Shown here one piece after another: positions 1 through 11,188 of a stretch of 37,839 nucleotides of DNA (positions are counted from its first letter, which is position 1; the number at the start of each line of letters is the position of its first letter). A program made the position numbers and the translations under genes. The notes beneath the pieces were generated by a model that was not told the origin of the DNA, searched no databases, and saw nothing but the letters and a program-made list of their open reading frames with translations. Source of the stretch: Glomus cerebriforme (Eukaryota > Glomeromycota > Glomeromycetes > Glomerales > Glomeraceae); contig QKYT01000315.1 of NCBI GenBank assembly GCA_003550305.1, positions 75,417 to 113,255 on the forward strand. Reading direction: 5' to 3'.

Positions 1-290
1 AACAAAAGGAAGAAGAATAGAAGAAAAAAAAAAGAACAAAAGGAAGAAGAATAAAAGAAAAAAAGAAAAACAAAAGAAAAAGAACAAAAGAAAGGAAGAA
101 TAAAAGAAAGAAGAATAAAATAAAAAAAAAGAACAAAGAAAAAAGAACAAAAATAAAAAAAAAGAACAAAAGAAGAAGAACAAAAACAAAAGAAAAAACA
201 AAAGAAAGAACAAAAAGAAAAAGATGAATAAAAAAAAAAGCAAAAGAACAAAACAGAAAAGAAAAAAAAAAGTTAGAAGAAATTAATGAA
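1..290. repeat. purine-rich low-complexity tract
   Basis: Almost pure A/G on this strand with scattered C and T, built from irregular variants of AAAGAACAAAAG and GAAGAAGAATAAAAG. No reading frame or palindrome stands out. It is a homopurine/homopyrimidine microsatellite-like tract and may continue left of the window. Confidence 0.85.
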
Positions 291-362
291 GGAAAAATTG
301 AAAAAAAGAAAAGAAATCCTGAAATATATACAACTCACCTGTAAAACTGAAATGAAAAGATG

Positions 363-652
363 CCGTCGAGATCTAAAGAAAAGAGATAAATGGAAGATCC
401 AAGACCACTGAATGAAGAGATAATGCTAAGATCTAAAGAAAAAAGATAAATAAGAGATCCAAGGTCACCAAAACAAAGAGATACTGCCAAAATCTAATAA
501 ATAGAAAATCCAAGACCACCAAACGAAGAGATAATACTGAGATCTAAAGAAAAAAGATAAATGAGATCTAAGACTACTGAACAAAGAGACGATGCTAAGA
601 TCTAAAGAAAAAAGATAAATAAAAGATCTAAGACTACCGAACGAAAAACCAT
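363..652. repeat. minisatellite, about 5 units of 50-62 bp
   Basis: Five head-to-tail units begin with GAGATCTAAAGAAAAAAGAT or a close variant near 364, 426, 488, 538 and 596. Each continues with a block resembling GATCCAAGACCACTGAACGA and ends in GAGATAATGCT. The third unit is shorter and has lost the AAAAAGAT block. The units share the purine richness of the preceding tract, so both may come from one expanding array. Confidence 0.85.
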
Positions 653-1452
653 TTTTATTAAATATTTTGAGGACAATTTTTTTTTGATGGTAAAATCTTA
701 TTTGTCATCATTATATATCATGCCACTATCATGCTGGTGACAAAATTACTATAAAACACTTTTTATTATAAAGTACATATACTGTAAATTTAAATTTATT
801 ATTATATAATATATATATATGTATAATTAAATTTTTACTTTATATATATCTTTAAGCTATAAATATTAAACTGTTAACGTAACTTATAATAAAATAGTAA
901 AATATCATAATGTTTATTTATAAAAATGGATCACTGATAATTATCTTAAATTCATGTAAACAAATATTTTGGCATGTGAACTAGCTCCAGACTTAATAAT
1001 GGTTCACCGTTTCCTAGTTTTATTCTATTCAGTCTATTTAGTATAGAAACTATACCTGAAAGCATTGGTGATATATAGAGGCATGACAAGTATTTATTTA
1101 CTAGATATTAGTAAAATGAAACTCAGGGGTGTGACACTCTGACACAAACTTTGGGCAAATTATCCTGTTCTGTTCTGCAGCTGTATTAATCACGTGATAT
1201 TTTCTCACTAAAAAAAATTATTTATACAGGATGTACAGGATAATAGCCTATACTGGAGTACATTTTAAGGATACCCCAAACTTTTACTATGATCACGTGA
1301 CCGAGTGGTTACGCTAGGCGGCGGCTTATCAGTTGTGCGCCACAAACTTGGTACACAAAGCCATCAAAAACGGGTATGTCGTAACGCGCTTTAAAAACCG
1401 ATTTTTACATCATATCATAATCCTCTCACATTACGCTAGACTTTTATTTAAT
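653..1452. promoter_or_regulatory. upstream region of the FANCI-like gene
   Basis: This is AT-rich non-coding DNA. The last 270 bp become less AT-rich and hold two identical palindromic octamers TCACGTGA (1190-1197 and 1293-1300), which are E-box/CACGTG-type bHLH sites in known fungal promoters. An ACGCGC block lies at 1384-1389. The frame of the first exon is open upstream to about 1333 but contains no earlier ATG. A short piece around 1105-1140 resembles one end of the MITE found at 36 kb. Promoter function is inferred only from position. Confidence 0.35.
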
Positions 1453-4400
1453 ATGGAAGAAAAAATTATTGACTGCATTACTAGAAGAGAAATAATAGAA
1501 CTTAGCCTATTTCTTGATACTACTGACATAAAAGAAGTACGCGTAATAAATTAAAAAAAATTATTATTCTATCAAAATTTGCAATTATTAACGATATATT
1601 TGGTTTCAGATAAAAAATTTGATGATAAATATATTAAAAGATGATTCGAAGTTCTACAAGGAAGATGGTACAGGATGTTTTGCGATAATTTGCGCACTTT
1701 TTAAAGGTAAAGACAACGGGATAATTTGATATCTTGACAGTTGTTCATTTTCTTAATTTCATTTAGTTAATTAAAATATTAAATAATAATCTATAGCTTC
1801 AGCGACAGATGATTTAAAAGGCGAGAAAAAAGTTCTCGAAAATAGAGAATTAAGACGTGGCACAATTATTCATGAAATGGTTAGATGGTATGTAAAAGCA
1901 ATTATTGATCATTGAAATAACGTTAACCATACCGTTTCTTTCTATTCAAAAGGTTAATTGAAAAAGGAAGTGATACTACATTTTTTGACAAAGCGATATC
2001 AGATTTAGTGGGAATATGTATTAACGAGGTAAATATCGAAAAATATCGATATTTTATTATTATTATTATTATTATTGAATTCAAATTTATTAATTGTCTT
2101 CAAATAGATCGCTGTTAGCACCACTGAGTCCCCCGTAATGATTGAAGTATTTGTAGAAATCACTACAAGTATTGTACAGGCTATCCAATGCGGGAACTCC
2201 TTGCATGGAAAGTTGTTTTCATTCTTACCAGCATTGTTATCTGCTTTTGACTCTTGCAATGAAGTGGTGTCATTCCCTTCTGGTCAAAATTCAACCGGTC
2301 ATTCTATGTCCGGTCAAGATTATAAAAATTACGTGTTAAATAAATTATGCAATACTAGATGGCACACAAATAATGTTTTAAGTTTAGCTGGAGAATTTCG
2401 TGATATTCCAATGTCTAATGAACAGGTATTGAGTCTCTCTATTTGGGTCAATAAAATAGACTTATTTTTGATTAATTTGTTATAATATTTAAAATTTGTC
2501 AAATTTAAGCTAAATTTTGTGGTCGAAAAAATTATGAGGTAATCTTATCATGAAAAATCAAATTCACTATTTCGTTTATATTCATGTAATGTTTGTAATT
2601 TCTATAATTACTTTAATTTTAGCCATTTTGAAATAATGGACATCAACGGAGTTCCCCCACTCATCTATCAGATGCTTTTACTTTCTAGAAAGGTTGGTGA
2701 TTTTTTGATAATTAGCGTTACAAAAAAATGCAATTGTTTTGACAAAGAAAGTCCTTTTTAGGGACAGAAACGTTTAATCCTGCGGGGAATTACAGAGTTT
2801 TTTAACAGACTAGATGATGAAACACATGACAATCAAGATGGTGGAAGGTTAGTACAGATAATTAATTTTTAATTTATTTAAAAATTTTTTCTTTTTTTTT
2901 TTTGACAATTTTTTTTTAGAGAACATTACAATTCCGATGATTCGTTATCATTTTCGCAATTGAGCCACATGGAAGGCACAGTAATTATCCATATTTGTTT
3001 TGCAATTACCCAGGATCAGGTATATGATTTTAACTTATAAACTTATAATGATATTAGTTTTATTTTCCATTATTAATTAATTTCAATTTATAAAATTTAA
3101 CAGGAATTAGGAAATGAATTCATGAAATTTATTAAATCAGCCAAGACTTCGTTCTTGAAACCATTTAGCGTCGCCTGTTTATTATCAATTGCGAGAATAC
3201 ACCGATTTGAAGACCAGGTATGATTAATCTATATTATCTAAAATATTGATTATCATTAATTCAACATTTTTTAATTTTTATGAAGGCTCTTGATTTTCTT
3301 AAGTTGTCAATATTAACCGCTTTTAAAGATATGGAAAAGCTGGAAAAGGCAAAATGGATATCTAGATCTAGTATGTGTGGAGTTACAAAAAATATCTAGA
3401 TACATCTTAATGTTTTTAACATACCTTTCCATATTACCAGAAGTCGATGTTTCAAAAATAATCTCTTCATTACCATTAGTCGAGCTTTTCCAAAACATAA
3501 TACAAAAGACATCCTTCGGATGGGATCAAGTTACACAAAGTTTAGTACAATTAGGAATTATTTTGATGGATTTAGCTGCTCCTGCATCATGGAAAGTTTC
3601 TGGTAATATTACAGTGTGTATTAAGAATTTTGATTATGAAGATTGTGTATTCTAATTAAATTGGCTTCAAGATACTACTAGAACTAAAAAAGGAATATCA
3701 ATCACGCCAAATGATATGGCTAAAGATCTAGGAACAAAAATATTATTAAAAATGTTCAAGGTAATAACAAAATTATTTAATAATTTCTTACACATAATCA
3801 ATTTCTAAATATAATGATTTATTAGATTCATGACATGGTTCGTGCAGAAATATTAGATCAGATTCAGTCTAGAGTTATATCTAAATCATCAAGTGTTGAA
3901 TATTTTTTGAATCTGTTGGAATTAATCGTAAAAGAGACCCCTAATTTTCTTTATAATTATGTCACCAGAGTTTGTATTAGAACCAAGTTATTTTCGTTTT
4001 TTGAAAAAAAAAATAATAATGATAATAAAAAAGCTAACAGCCGCGATTTATAGATTAAAGGAACACTCGAATATTTATCATTTTTATCCATCACAACGGC
4101 TGATAATCTGTTGAAGGCAATACAACCACTACTTTATATAAATCAGTCACTTCTTGATGGACTAATGGTTATTCTACGAAAAGGGTTATTTACAAAGTAT
4201 GGATTTATAATTATTAATTATTTTCTTCTTAATAAATCTCTAAATCAAATAATTTCTAATTTTATAATAAAGAGAATTAGAAGGACGTCAAATTGCATTG
4301 GCTGGATATTTGAGATTGTTGAAAATGCCGGCGACAAATAACCGTGAAATATGTTCAATGCCTCAAATGTCGATGAGCTCTTCTAATGTTTTACCTAGCA

Positions 4401-7400
4401 ATAATCTAAGCACTCTTTCATTTGAAATCATAGGTGAATATGTCCCTCTTTTCACTTAGTGAATATAATTAACATTATTATTGAATTATAGGTAATCTAC
4501 GCAAGTGTTTCAGCCAACAACCACAGCTTAGACTTTCTTTATATGAAGGTTTACTAGAATTGATGGATGTTCGTCAATATGCCAACCCAATAATCCCAAT
4601 AATCTTTGACATTCTATACTCACATGTACGAGAATTTTTATAGTTAGAATTTTTTCTTTCGATATAATTTAAATCAAGAAATATTTTTTTTTTTTTAGTT
4701 TCAAAAATTTTTTGAACTGGGATCATCACTGTATGCAACGGTTCACATTGAAAATTGTATAGAAACTTTAAATGGTGAACCACACATTGTTGAACCCTTA
4801 CCATATTTATTGGTTTGCCTAAGCAAATCGATCATCGCTTTTAAGACAATCAATGAGGACAATGAAGGTGAGACATTTAAATGTTGGTCATATAATAATA
4901 AATTGATAATAGTTTTTAATACACATTTATCAATTTAGGATATTCCCAGTTCAATAAATCTCAACTTGAAGAAAGTAAAATGAAAATTCAAACGTTGATT
5001 GATCAATTAATACATTCAGACATGTCCGAATTCATGATTTATCCAAATGCTGATTTCAGGATGAATTCCAAAGAGGGTAGTCGTAATAATATGTGCGCTT
5101 CTATTTTACTTGGAATGTATGAGGTAGTTTCAGGCTGATGAATATATATGTATAATTATTTCCATGGATTAATAACGTAGCTTATAATAAAAGGCAGCGA
5201 TCGAACATACCTTCTTTGCTTCTGAACCTACTTCAGAATCATCAGAGATTATTTTAAGGTTATTCAAAAGATACACAGCGCTATTTGAAGTTTTAAAAGA
5301 AAAATCAGCTAATGCACGAGGTTAGTTTTATGTATTAATTTATTGTTAAATTGTGATAACACTGTATACCTAAACATATTAAATATTTACTTACAGGTCG
5401 TAAGACAGTAACATCTATTACAGAGAACTCGATTTTAAGCTTTAAGTGTATCGCTGAACTTTGTAAATTCACTCTCCGAGATACTAACGGTACAGAGATT
5501 TATGCAGCAAATTCTGTTTTGAGGACCGATTCAGCATTTGTCAAATATCTTACTGCAGTAGCTCATAATAAAATATCTCAGGTACAAATTAAATGATTTA
5601 TTCAAAAGATTTTAGTATTACATTAGATCATTAATATTACAATTTTTTTTCTTCGTTAAGATTATATCGAGCTTTAATCCTGAAGATGAAAAAACATTTG
5701 GCTATTGTACGTCATTAGCGCAAGTATTTATGAATGAATTTATTAAAAGCAACAAAGCAAGCATGCCCACATGTCAAGATGATAATAATAAGAAAGAAAA
5801 GGTAATAGATATTAATTTATTCAATTATTCAAAGACTTGAAAATAACAATAATGATGTTTTTAATATATAAAAATTTCATACTAGGGGAAGTCCATTTTT
5901 GCAATTGCGATTGAAAATTTTGCATTATTGGCCCAAGCAGTGTCTTTTTGTTGGCCAGACAAATTAATTGAATTCTTAGCATTGTCTTATCCATCTGAGT
6001 TGGCAAATGAACTAATTCCAAATGATTTAAATGGATGGTTAGACTTATATATTCGAGAATTTGAGGTAGACTTTCCTTTTTATATATATATATATATAAA
6101 TTAATTATTCATATCCTAAATTAATCTATCATTTCGTACATTTTATAGCACTTATTTATCATTTCACTTAATGAAAGAATTCCTTATATAAAGGAAGCAT
6201 TGGGATTATTCCAAACAATAACTTTATTATCATCTCATCTCACTGATTCGATCAATATTTCCGAATCGAATGGACATTTGGAACAATTGGTCACTTGGCT
6301 TAGAACATTATGTGAAACCCGTGTCATCGAAGACACTATCCTTGCCAAAAATATTATAAATCTTTTAATTAAATTGGAGAAAGACATGCGAGAATTTGAA
6401 ACTAGTGCAGAAATTGCTCATGATATGTTGACTGTATTGGGTGATATCAATGGCACTACAGATGGAGTCGAGATGAATCCCAAGTTCGTTATCGTCAATC
6501 CGAGAACTAGTGGTATAATTTGCAGCATTTTGATCGGACTTACAGAAAATATGTATGAAGAAATAGAGTGGTTCTTGGTCAGAATGAAGTTGATTTGCAG
6601 CGTAAAAGGTTCCTTTTTTTCCTTATTTGAGCATTTATTAATTTAAATATCAACACTAATTTGATTTTATTATCAATATTTGTCCAGATACAGATCTTGA
6701 TTGTGAAAAAATTGATATGACAGATATTGAACAAGTAATGTGCGCAAGATTAATCACAATAATAAACACTATGATTTGTCTGGAGCAAACATCACTTCAA
6801 GATTCGTCTTCTGAACAATTAATCAAATGTCTTCAAAAGACTTATAAAGTCATGATAGCATTAATTAAATATGTGAGTGTTTATAATTATATTTAATTAC
6901 GTTTTTTGATTAATAGCGATAAATATCGACAATCTTGTTTTAACTTTAGAAAATTGCTGAAGGCGGCGAGATTCTCAAACATTTCATAGACGTGATAGAA
7001 TTAACTGGGTTAAAGTTGACGGAAAATTTATATAGTTTACTATTAGCATTTGGTTCAAAACCAGAAATAAATCGAATACAATTCAGCAAAAAGCGTAAGC
7101 TTAAGATTAAATCAACAACGCAAAAGGTAAGATAAAATAAATATAAATTATTTAAATATTTTTTGAATACTAATCAAAATGGGTTAATAGGCACGAATCG
7201 CTAGGGAATCCAAGATAATACCCGATTTAATTTTCCTTTTAGAACAATATGAACGTTATTTAATTCAGTTGGCAAAGAAGTCTAAAGTAAGAATGAAATT
7301 TTTAAAAAATTGATAATTATAAAAGTTTAACATGATCGAATGTCATAACGTAGGTTGATTTGACGCAGTATATCAAAAGAGCTACTAACCGAGATTTCAA

Positions 7401-7697
7401 AATCAAGACGGACTTGATGGATGAATTAGGTGATAAAGATAAAAATTCGAAGAAGGTTTGGATATTTTATTAATTGATATTCTGATCAAAAGCTGTTTTT
7501 ATTAAAATATTACTTATTTGGTACAGCCTGCAGGACAAAGTCAGGAAGAAGCCGAGGAAGGTGAAAATGAAGAAGTAAGCATTTAGCTTTTAAATTCAAC
7601 AGAAAAAGTTCGCTAAATCAAATAAATAACCATCCACTTGTTTTAGAATAATGAAGTTGCTTTAAGAAATCGTCAAACTAAACGTCGTAGATCTTGA
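1453..7697 (+). CDS. FANCI: Fanconi anaemia group I protein homologue (FANCI), 30 exons
   Basis: FANCI forms the ID2 clamp with FANCD2 on DNA during interstrand-crosslink repair in the nucleus. My exon model is 1453-1536, 1610-1706, 1797-1887, 1953-2028, 2108-2425, 2510-2538, 2623-2692, 2762-2847, 2920-3019, 3104-3217, 3286-3370, 3441-3602, 3672-3760, 3826-3969, 4054-4196, 4273-4433, 4492-4625, 4699-4867, 4939-5123, 5194-5320, 5397-5581, 5661-5801, 5886-6065, 6149-6608, 6688-6872, 6950-7126, 7191-7286, 7354-7455, 7527-7574 and 7647-7697. All junctions are GT-AG, the phases close, and the sum is 4089 nt (1362 aa; human about 1328). Family blocks run in order along the whole length, including [51 protein letters not shown] and [15 protein letters not shown] followed by RDFKIK. 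The C-terminus is acidic (EEGENEE, at the place of the animal EDGE motif) and ends in a basic TKRRRS, probably a nuclear signal. ATG 1453 is the first in the open frame. The animal ubiquitination lysine is replaced by Q569. AATAAA lies at 7749. The acceptor of exon 3 could instead be at 1803. Confidence 0.93.
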
Positions 7698-8437
7698 ATC
7701 TGACATAAATGTTGTATATATTACTTATACTAATACGGGATTAAAAAAAATAAAATATTAGGTTTAAAAGGCGAAATTTTCAGTCTTTATACGCATTATA
7801 GGCATGAGCTTTGAATTGAATTCTAAAGTTAAGCATTCAATGAAAAATAAAAATCGCTTTATTATCAATGGTGTTTTTTATATTGTTATCACTGATAGTT
7901 AACAATATGAAGTAAGTCGTGCAAGGTCAAAAAGGCATCTGTGTACAGTATAATACTTACTTTATACAGCATACACGCGATTATGTAAAATTAGAAATTT
8001 AACGACGTCATATTAAAAAAAACGGTAATTAAATTAACCGAAAAGGATTAGGAAATTATTATATAATCGTGTTTATCATTTGTTTCATTCATGGATAAAT
8101 TAGTATAACTGTCTTCACTGCTAACATATAAAAGTGACACTTTTTTTGTTTGACGCTTTTTTTGTCATTTGCTATTATTAATCCCCAAATCATCTATCTA
8201 TCTTTTTAACTTTTTTATATTCCTGTAATTTTAATTTTGTTTATATATGATAATATAAGGGTATATAATTATCTTTATTGTTTTCATAGTTCATTTTTTA
8301 TTTATACATTCATTCACAAAATCATTTCTTTTTATAGTTCCTTATAGAATAATTTTTCTCCTCAAAACTACGTCATAATCTTCATAATTAAATTAAACTT
8401 TATTAATAGCCAAGCATTAACAAGTATCTTGATTATA
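7698..8437. other. intergenic region between FANCI and the CaM kinase
   Basis: It contains the FANCI 3' end (AATAAA at 7749-7754), then unstructured AT-rich DNA. From about 8140 it becomes pyrimidine-rich, which is plausible as promoter and 5' UTR of the kinase. I see no coding exon. Confidence 0.6.
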
Positions 8438-10034
8438 ATGTTATCCAAACCTAATAAAATTATGCATGACCGGATTTCTTTATTTTCATATAAGCGTCGT
8501 CATGGCGATGATCAAACAGCGCCTCATTTTACCATTCATGATATGCATCAATCCTGTAAAAATACTCCGAGATACATCAAAAACCGAGCAAGGTCAGTAT
8601 TTATTTATATAATGTGTTGGCACAAAAAAAATTATATAAAGATAAATGATTCTCTGCCTCAACAAAAAAAAAATATTTTAAACTTATATATCACATTTAA
8701 CCTTTTTTTTTATTAGGATCGTGATGCACAAAATCAGAAACATTTTTCACAAGATCGAAGCAGAATCAAAAGTTCAAAAAGAAGCACCATATCCATGGTC
8801 TTTAGAGAAACACTACAAAATCTCAAAAAATGTTCTCGGTACGGGATCATTTGGTGTCGTTAAAGAATGTACAGATAAACGCACTGGAATCAATTACGCT
8901 TTGAAAATCATCAACAAAACAGCCATTCAAGGTAAATACAAAAAAAAATTTAACGTGTTAGATTTGTTGTATAAAATTAAAAACCGGTTCATTTTATGTA
9001 CAGGAAAAGAACAGATGTTAACCACAGAACTCGATGTTCTCAAAAAAGTAGATCATCCGCACGTTGTTACACTTCACGAATTATTTGAAACTAATAAGGC
9101 AGTTTATATAATCACGGACTTAGCTAGTGGGGGAGAATTATTCTATCAACTTCTCCAGAAAGGGTCATATACAGAAAGAGATGCAGCAAATTTAGTACAA
9201 CAAGTTCTCAAAGGCGTAGGATACCTTCATGATAACGAGATCGTTCATCGTGATTTAAAGCCAGAAAATTTATTATTCAGTAATAAAACAGATAATCCGA
9301 ATCTGATGATAACAGATTTTGGATTATCAAAAATATTAAGACATCATAATGATATTTTAATGACAGCTTGTGGAACTCCAGGATATGTAGCACCTGAAGT
9401 TCTACGACAAACTGGACATGGGAAACCAGTTGATATATGGAGCGTCGGTGTTATAATGTATACTTTACTGTGTGGATACACGCCATTCTGGGGTGAAGAT
9501 CAAGCATCATTATTCGATAATATTTTATCAGGTGCTTATTACTTCGAAGATGAATATTGGTCAAACATCAGTGATTATGCTAAAGATTTAATTGACAAGA
9601 TGTTAACGTACGATGCAGATAAAAGAATTACTGCTCATGAAGCATTACAACATCCTTGGTTCCATATGGCACATATGGCAGATAATTTTGATTTATTAAA
9701 TAACGTACGAACAAATTTCCCAGCGAGAACTACTTTAAAGAAAGCGATTAACGTAGTTCAAGGTATTACTCGTTTGAGAAGAGGTAGTGTTCGATCAAGA
9801 GAATATAATACAAATGTTAATTATGGATTAACAGGAATAGTAAAACATAATAATGTTGACATTTCTGATATATCAACTTTAGATTTGCAAATAACTTCAA
9901 TGTCACGAAATGATACTTTTAACAGTAACAAGGTTTTAAAACCAACCACCCCTTCATTGCCTACACTTAGTAGTGATGATTCTATCGTAATTGAGAAAGA
10001 TTGGTATTCAAGTAACAAAATCATACCGGTTTGA
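8438..10034 (+). CDS. calcium/calmodulin-dependent protein kinase, CaMKI type
   Basis: Serine/threonine kinase, presumably relaying cytosolic calcium signals through calmodulin. The exons are 8438-8592, 8717-8931 and 9004-10034 (1401 nt, 466 aa). The kinase domain spans about residues 86-343: glycine loop GTGSFG (93-98), ATP-binding K115, alpha-C E132, HRDLKPEN with catalytic D207, DFG at 228-230, the activation segment with T244 in MTACGTPG, and APE at 253-255. T244 sits where CaMK kinase phosphorylates animal CaMKI. Residues about 362-384, containing TLKKAINVVQGITRLRR, form a basic amphipathic stretch typical of the autoinhibitory and calmodulin-binding segment. The 52-residue first exon and the Ser/Thr-rich tail (about 385-466) are not family-wide. 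ATG 8438 is the first ATG in the frame; ATG 8724 would be the alternative if exon 1 were untranslated. The second intron (8932-9003) is 72 bp and lacks stops, so an unspliced reading is also open. Confidence 0.93.
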
Positions 10035-10180
10035 TTATTAAACAGAATTAAATAACAGGAATACAAATTATATTTGGGGATTTGTAAAATGTCACTTTTC
10101 TAAAAAATTTATACTTTCTTTTAATGAATAGATCAATTTGTAATTTTAGTAATAAATTAAATAAATATAATAAAGATATT

Positions 10181-10919
10181 TCATATTGTTATTTGAATAT
10201 CAGAATAATCTAACTCGTTCAATTCACTAGTTGAAGCTACAATATCTGTTGTTTTATTGGCCGCGGCTTCTGAAACTTTTTCGATTTCATTAACTGGATT
10301 TTTGGGTACTCCTGTGATTAATGCAAAGTCAAGATTTTCAAGTATCGTTTGTTCTATTTCCTCTATTAATATTAAAATATAAGAATAAATACATATTATC
10401 CCATTTTTCATAGAAAATTTAAGTATAATTATAATGTACCTTCGGTTAATTGAGAATTGGTAGATGTATCGGCAACAAAAACTCCGTTCTCTGTGGCCGC
10501 TTTAACATCAACTAATTCTGATGCATTTCCGATCACTAATATCACATTTACAGCCGGTGAAAGTGCATCTAACGTTTCGGTATCAAATTTATCTATAATC
10601 TGTAAAAAGAAAAAGAAAATGTTAATGTGACAATAAAAATTTTTTTTACATATTAAATTAATTCACCTGATCTGCTCCATGAGCTAATAATATTGCAACT
10701 ACATTCTCATATTTCGTAGTTGCTTCCAATAGAAAGTCATTTTTCGTAGAATTAAATTCCTATTAATTTTTAAAATTATATTTAAACGATTATAAATTTT
10801 TTTTTTTACTTCTTGCATATTAAATATACCTTGAACTCATATCTTTCTTTCAGTTCTTCGAAAGATCTTTTTGCATGTCGAATCTCTCCAAACACTAATA
10901 CTTCTTGCTTACCTGTCAT
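10181..10919 (-). CDS. Rossmann-less relative of D-2-hydroxyacid dehydrogenase
   Basis: The exons in transcript order are 10919-10830, 10759-10667, 10599-10440 and 10362-10181, all GT-AG (525 nt, 174 aa). Residues 1-110 match the N-terminal half of the substrate-binding domain of fungal glyoxylate/hydroxyacid reductases: opening EVLVFGEIRHA, then KYENVVAIL, LDALSPAVNVIL, and DVKAATENG followed by VFVADT. Residues about 115-142 (TILENLDFALITGVPKNPVN) match the C-terminal helix and tail of the same domain. In true enzymes these two parts flank a NAD(P)-binding Rossmann domain of about 180 residues, with a GxGxxG motif and the Arg/Glu/His catalytic set. None of that is present; the join falls on the exon 3/exon 4 boundary. 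The usual substrate loop (NGAGYD-like) reads IGNASE. It is therefore probably a non-catalytic domain remnant or a regulatory binder. The clean splice model argues against random decay. It converges on the kinase gene, with 146 bp between the stop codons. Confidence 0.72.
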
Positions 10920-11188
10920 ATTAAATACACTTTTAAATAATGGAATGTGAACTTCTCAGTTCCTTTTATAGAGAAATGAAATCGGCAAATGTTATGTAAC
11001 ACACAGATCATATAGATAAAGATCATATAGCTTACGTTATATGAGATCATACGCGTCGATTTTGATTGATTTATTTGAAATTTTATTTATAAATAAAAAA
11101 AAATAAAATAAAATAAAAAATATATATTTATACTGTAAAAAAAAATTTTTTTTTAAAAGAAAAGTAAAAATAATTATATAAAAAATAA

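Noticed and set aside
1297..1320. GACCGAGTGGTTACGCTAGG resembles the D-arm start of a tRNA-Ser/Leu
   Set aside because: No matching T-arm or acceptor stem follows at the required distance.
1333..1554. Open frame of 73 codons beginning before the FANCI start
   Set aside because: It has no ATG before 1453, and after 1536 it runs into the first intron; only its 3' part is FANCI exon 1.
2005..2259. Antisense open frame over FANCI exon 5
   Set aside because: Asparagine-repeat reading of a microsatellite and antisense to a well-supported exon.
9821..10066. Antisense open frame over the kinase tail
   Set aside because: No motif; shadow of the kinase coding strand.
11015..11050. GATCATATA repeated twice near the 3' side of the dehydrogenase-like gene's start
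   Set aside because: Only two short direct copies in AT-rich DNA; no basis for calling a regulatory site.
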